From assembly GCA_035502855.1 (NCBI GenBank), contig DATJTX010000018.1, forward strand, positions 124,001 through 188,000: a stretch of 64,000 nt of DNA. The letters are read 5' to 3'. This DNA is from Candidatus Baltobacteraceae bacterium (GTDB lineage Bacteria; Vulcanimicrobiota; Vulcanimicrobiia; Vulcanimicrobiales; Vulcanimicrobiaceae). The notes beneath the pieces are model-generated. The model was given only the letters and a program-made list of their open reading frames with translations, was not told the origin of the DNA and ran no database searches. Positions 61,364 through 64,000 of this stretch are shown one piece after another. Position 1 is the first letter of the stretch, and each line of letters starts with the position of its first letter. The position numbers and the translations under genes are program-made.

Positions 61364-62710
61364 TCAGTGGCCGGTCGTTTTTACTTGGGCGATCTTCTTC
61401 TGCAAAAAGTCAAGCGCGGCGCGCAATTGCGGATCCTTCACCGGATCACCGAAGCGTGCGTCACGCGGCTCCGCTACGGTAAGGTCGGGTTGGATCCCCT
61501 TTAGGTTGATGTCCTGATGATTCGGCGTCAAATAATGCGCGGTCGTGATCTTGATCGCGGCGCCGTCGGCAAGCGGGGTGAGCGTCTGCATCACGCCCTT
61601 ACCGAACGTGCGCGTCCCGATCAGCGAGGCGATGCCGTCGTCCTGCAGCGCACCGGCGGTGATCTCCGACGCCGACGCGGTGTACTCGTTGACCAACACG
61701 GTCACCGGAACGTCGATTGCCACGCCGTCGCTATCAGCGGTGACGGTCGTGTCCGGGCTGCCGCGTTCTTCGACGGTGAGCAGCGGTTTGTCGGCAATGA
61801 ACCGCTCGCTGATCTGCAGCGCCGATTCGACGTAACCGCCGCCGTCGTTGCGCAGGTCGAGTACGAGGGCCCTTGCGCCGGCGTTCTTCAGGCGGCTGAT
61901 CGCCGTGTCGAATTCGTCGGGCGTGCTTTGTCCAAAGGCGAGCACGTAAACGTAGCCGATCGAGCCCGGAAGCATTTTGGAGACGACGGTCGGCGGTTCC
62001 AGCTCGCTGCGCGTGATCGCGGTGGCAAAGGGCGCCGCATTGCCGCGAACGATGCCAAGATTCACCGTCGTGCCGGCTTTGCCGCGCAGCAGCTTGCTGG
62101 CGTTGTCCGTCGTGATGCCTTTGGTCGATGCACCGTCGATCGTCGCGATCTCGTCACCGGGTTGCAATCCGGCGCGGTCGGCCGGCGTGCCGGGGACGAC
62201 GTACGACACGTCGATCAATCCGCTGGTCGCGTCCGGCTGAATCAGAACGCCGATGCCGGAAATCTTCTCCGGATCCAGCGCGTCTTTGAACGCCTTGTAC
62301 TCACTGGGCGTCATGAACTCCGTGTAGCGGTCGTCGACGGCCCTAGCCATCGCGTCGATCGCAGCGTAGGCATACTCGGTCGTCGATCCGTGCGCGTCCG
62401 CGGCGGCATCGGCAATCGCGCTGTCGAGGGCCTGCGTGTTCGCCTGGGGATCGTCGCTCGCGCGAAGCGGCACGACCGCAATCTTCGACCCGTGCTTGTG
62501 CGCGACGTCGATCAATGCGGCGCGCGCTTTATCGAGCAGCGTTTGCGGATCGATCGGGCGATAGTACGAGGTCGCGAGCAGGTGATAGCTTTCGTTCACG
62601 TCCTGCGCCGTCGCCGACGGAAGCGCTTCCGACGCAAAGACCGGCAACGTGCCGGCCAACAGGAGGACAGACGCGCAAAAAGCGGCGCGGACGCGAGAGG
62701 TCAGGTTCAT
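61364..62710 (-). CDS. CtpA-type carboxy-terminal processing protease (S41)
   Basis: A 448-residue exported serine protease (start ATG 62710). Signal peptide (LLLAGTLPVFASEA), helical N-part, PDZ domain (about 195-275; ISGIGVLIQPDATSGLIDVS, AGLQPGDEIATIDGAS), and the S41 core: LVLDLRNDGGGYVESALQIS, catalytic Ser in NEYTASASEITAGALQDDG, Lys in RTFGKGVMQTL. It probably trims periplasmic or wall proteins. Stands alone on the minus strand. Confidence 0.93.
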   Translation of the reverse strand: MNLTSRVRAAFCASVLLLAGTLPVFASEALPSATAQDVNESYHLLATSYYRPIDPQTLLDKARAALIDVAHKHGSKIAVVPLRASDDPQANTQALDSAIADAAADAHGSTTEYAYAAIDAMARAVDDRYTEFMTPSEYKAFKDALDPEKISGIGVLIQPDATSGLIDVSYVVPGTPADRAGLQPGDEIATIDGASTKGITTDNASKLLRGKAGTTVNLGIVRGNAAPFATAITRSELEPPTVVSKMLPGSIGYVYVLAFGQSTPDEFDTAISRLKNAGARALVLDLRNDGGGYVESALQISERFIADKPLLTVEERGSPDTTVTADSDGVAIDVPVTVLVNEYTASASEITAGALQDDGIASLIGTRTFGKGVMQTLTPLADGAAIKITTAHYLTPNHQDINLKGIQPDLTVAEPRDARFGDPVKDPQLRAALDFLQKKIAQVKTTGH

Positions 62711-62808
62711 TCCACGTATCTTATCGGTGATTGCTGAGAGCCGTTTCAGGCGAAGCGGCCAAGCATTTGCTTTGTTCAACAGAGTTATTGTGCATTTGTA
62801 CTGCAAAG

Positions 62809-62829
62809 CGGGGCTTCGCGCAAGCCCCG
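62809..62829 (-). terminator. Hairpin terminator after the EamA gene
   Basis: CGGGGCTT and AAGCCCCG form an 8-bp stem around a 5-base loop, 19 bp past the EamA stop; on the minus strand it is followed by CTTTGC, a weak T-run. Confidence 0.5.
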
Positions 62830-62847
62830 AGCGTCCCGCCACGACGG

Positions 62848-63729
62848 CTACCGGGAGGCACGGCGGTCGGCCAAGGTGAGCATAGCAAGCCCGGCGACGA
62901 TGAGGAGCATCCCAAGCGCCGCGAGGCGTCCCGGAATTTCACCGAGCTGGATCCACGCTGCCAGCACGGCCACGATCGGATTGGCGAGCGTTCCCATGCC
63001 GGCATCGCGCGCCGGCAAGACGTCGAGAGCGAAGATCCAAAGCGAATATGCCAGCGCGGTGGCAAAGACGATGTTATAGCCGATCGCCAAAATGTACGCC
63101 GGATTCCACGTCGTCGGATGTGCCGGAACGACGAGCGCGACGATCACCAGGACGAAGCCGCCGAACAGCATCTGCCACATCGTCAATCCGAAGAGATCGA
63201 CGCCCGCGCCGCGTTGCAGCCGTTTGGTCAGGATGATGCCGATCGCCCACGCGAGGCCGGCCAGAACCGCTGCCACTTCGGCGGGTCCGATCGAACGCAA
63301 CGGTCCGACCATGCAGGCAACACCCACACATGCGGTGCCGATCGCGACACCCTGCCACATGCCGATGCGCTCGTCGAGCAGCGGCCACGCGAGCAAGCTC
63401 ACCCAGAGCGGCATCGTGTAGGCGAGCATCGCAACTTGCCCCGCCCCTGCGGTCACGACGGCCCACGAAATCAGCCCGACAAAACAGGTGGTTTGGAAAA
63501 ACCCGATCCAAAACGACGCGGCCGGAAACTGCGGCCGCAGAGACTTGCGCAAAACCAGCGCGGTGATCACCAATGCGATCGCGCCGCCGAAGGTTCGCCA
63601 CGCCGCAAATTGAAACGGCGGCGCGTCGTGTACCGCGACGCGCATGATGACCCAGTTATAGCCCCAAATGAACGCCAGCGCAGCGAGCGCAACGAGCGCA
63701 CGCGTGCGCCGGTCAGGAATTCCCGGCAC
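62848..63729 (-). CDS. EamA-family (DMT) transporter
   Basis: A 293-residue membrane protein with ten helices in two EamA repeats: ALAFIWGYNWVIMRVAVHDA and FAAWRTFGGAIALVITALVL in the first, PLRSIGPAEVAAVLAGLAWA in the second. GTG 63729 overlaps the Sua5-like gene by 17 bp. Such drug/metabolite exporters move amino acids or nucleosides; the substrate is unknown. Confidence 0.9.
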   Translation of the reverse strand: MPGIPDRRTRALVALAALAFIWGYNWVIMRVAVHDAPPFQFAAWRTFGGAIALVITALVLRKSLRPQFPAASFWIGFFQTTCFVGLISWAVVTAGAGQVAMLAYTMPLWVSLLAWPLLDERIGMWQGVAIGTACVGVACMVGPLRSIGPAEVAAVLAGLAWAIGIILTKRLQRGAGVDLFGLTMWQMLFGGFVLVIVALVVPAHPTTWNPAYILAIGYNIVFATALAYSLWIFALDVLPARDAGMGTLANPIVAVLAAWIQLGEIPGRLAALGMLLIVAGLAMLTLADRRASR

Positions 63730-64000
63730 GCTCCAGGCGATCCATGATGGCGATGCCTATTCCCTCCATCGGCACGCGCTGAGCGTCGATGCGGGCGACG
63801 CCGGAGCGGTCGAGTTCGTGCAAGTAGCCGAACAGATGCGCCGCCGCCTCGCGCAAGTCGCCGCTCGCACTCAAAACGCGCGTCTCGCGATATCCCCCGG
63901 CCGGTTCCCGAAACGCGAGGAGCGCAGCGTTTACGCGTTCCGCCGGCGGTACTCGCGTGGGATCTTCGATCAGCCGGATCGGCGTGGCCGGCGCGTAATG
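63713..64000 (-). CDS. Sua5/YwlC-type threonylcarbamoyl-AMP synthase, C-terminal end only
   Basis: The last 95 codons of a gene that enters from the right edge. HYAPATPIRLIED is the hinge that joins the YrdC-like catalytic part to the C-terminal Sua5 domain; the rest is the Sua5 Rossmann-like domain (ASGDLREAAAHLFGYLHELD, GVARIDAQRVPMEGIGIAIM). Sua5 starts t6A modification of tRNA position 37. The catalytic domain lies outside the window. Confidence 0.85.
   Translation of the reverse strand, partial: HYAPATPIRLIEDPTRVPPAERVNAALLAFREPAGGYRETRVLSASGDLREAAAHLFGYLHELDRSGVARIDAQRVPMEGIGIAIMDRLERAGNS

Overview
The window is high-GC, densely packed bacterial chromosome with many start/stop overlaps and frequent GTG/TTG starts. 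It mixes two sets of markers. Genes typical of Gram-positive and other terrabacterial lineages are present: WhiA, SepF with YlmE and DivIVA, a YabN-like MazG fusion, an RqcP-like S4 protein, CsaB beside a DUF5693-type protein, and SpoIIE/RsbW-type regulators. Clear outer-membrane genes are also present: two TonB-dependent receptors, an OstA/LptD-like barrel and several lipoproteins. That combination suggests a diderm terrabacterial lineage such as Candidatus Eremiobacterota (WPS-2), or a relative such as Armatimonadota. This is inference from gene content; there is no rRNA in the window.

Layout. 1-5.1 kb: divergent rmlD/rmlC (dTDP-rhamnose), an ECF sigma/anti-sigma/bactofilin-like membrane operon, an aminotransferase and an unknown protein. 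5.1-8.5 kb (minus): deoB, an undecaprenyl-phosphate sugar transferase and murJ. 8.6-15.4 kb: an LptD-like barrel with a partner protein, a proline-rich lipoprotein, a GT2 enzyme, pyrimidine-nucleoside phosphorylase and a GT-C membrane protein. 15.4-23.3 kb: mfd, a CHASE3/PAS/SpoIIE phosphatase, a PpiC-type lipoprotein, mazG and a hot-dog enzyme resembling 3-aminobutyryl-CoA ammonia-lyase. 23.5-31.3 kb: MATE exporter, then S4 protein, whiA, gap, pgk, tpiA, gpmI and purine nucleoside phosphorylase. 31.4-43 kb is the most accessory part: a 39-residue membrane peptide, two divergent paralogous TonB receptors, a sigma factor/small membrane protein/protein O-mannosyltransferase operon, an MBL-like/cupin fusion, a probable tautomerase remnant, an exported lipoprotein with a beta-rich partner, and short repeats. 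43-45.4 kb: a compact flagellar rod set (flgF-like, flgG, a FlgJ-like fragment, fliA, an unknown that may be FlgM-like). 45.5-53.5 kb: a division/envelope block (lgt, ylmE, sepF, divIVA, fabH on minus) and ccdA-lspA-rluD-tgt on plus. 53.5-64 kb (mostly minus): ileS with an in-frame palindromic insertion, csaB, a DUF5693-type protein, a candidate structured RNA, an unusual crotonase, a 137-bp tandem repeat beside tRNA-Val(UAC), an RsbW-like kinase, a CtpA-type protease, an EamA transporter and the end of a Sua5-like gene.

How the parts connect. Envelope building dominates: rhamnose, polyprenyl-linked sugars, lipid II flipping, lipoprotein maturation, pyruvylated polymer, protein O-mannosylation. 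deoB, pyrimidine-nucleoside phosphorylase and purine nucleoside phosphorylase together would pass nucleoside ribose to the lower glycolytic genes clustered here. No complete mobile element, CRISPR array, rRNA or defence island was seen. The nearest things to undescribed systems are the sigma/small-membrane/O-mannosyltransferase operon, the paired TonB receptors with a shared Cys-Cys motif, the hairpin covering a ribosome site before the 40.7-kb lipoprotein, the candidate RNA at 59.4 kb, and the palindromic element inserted in ileS.
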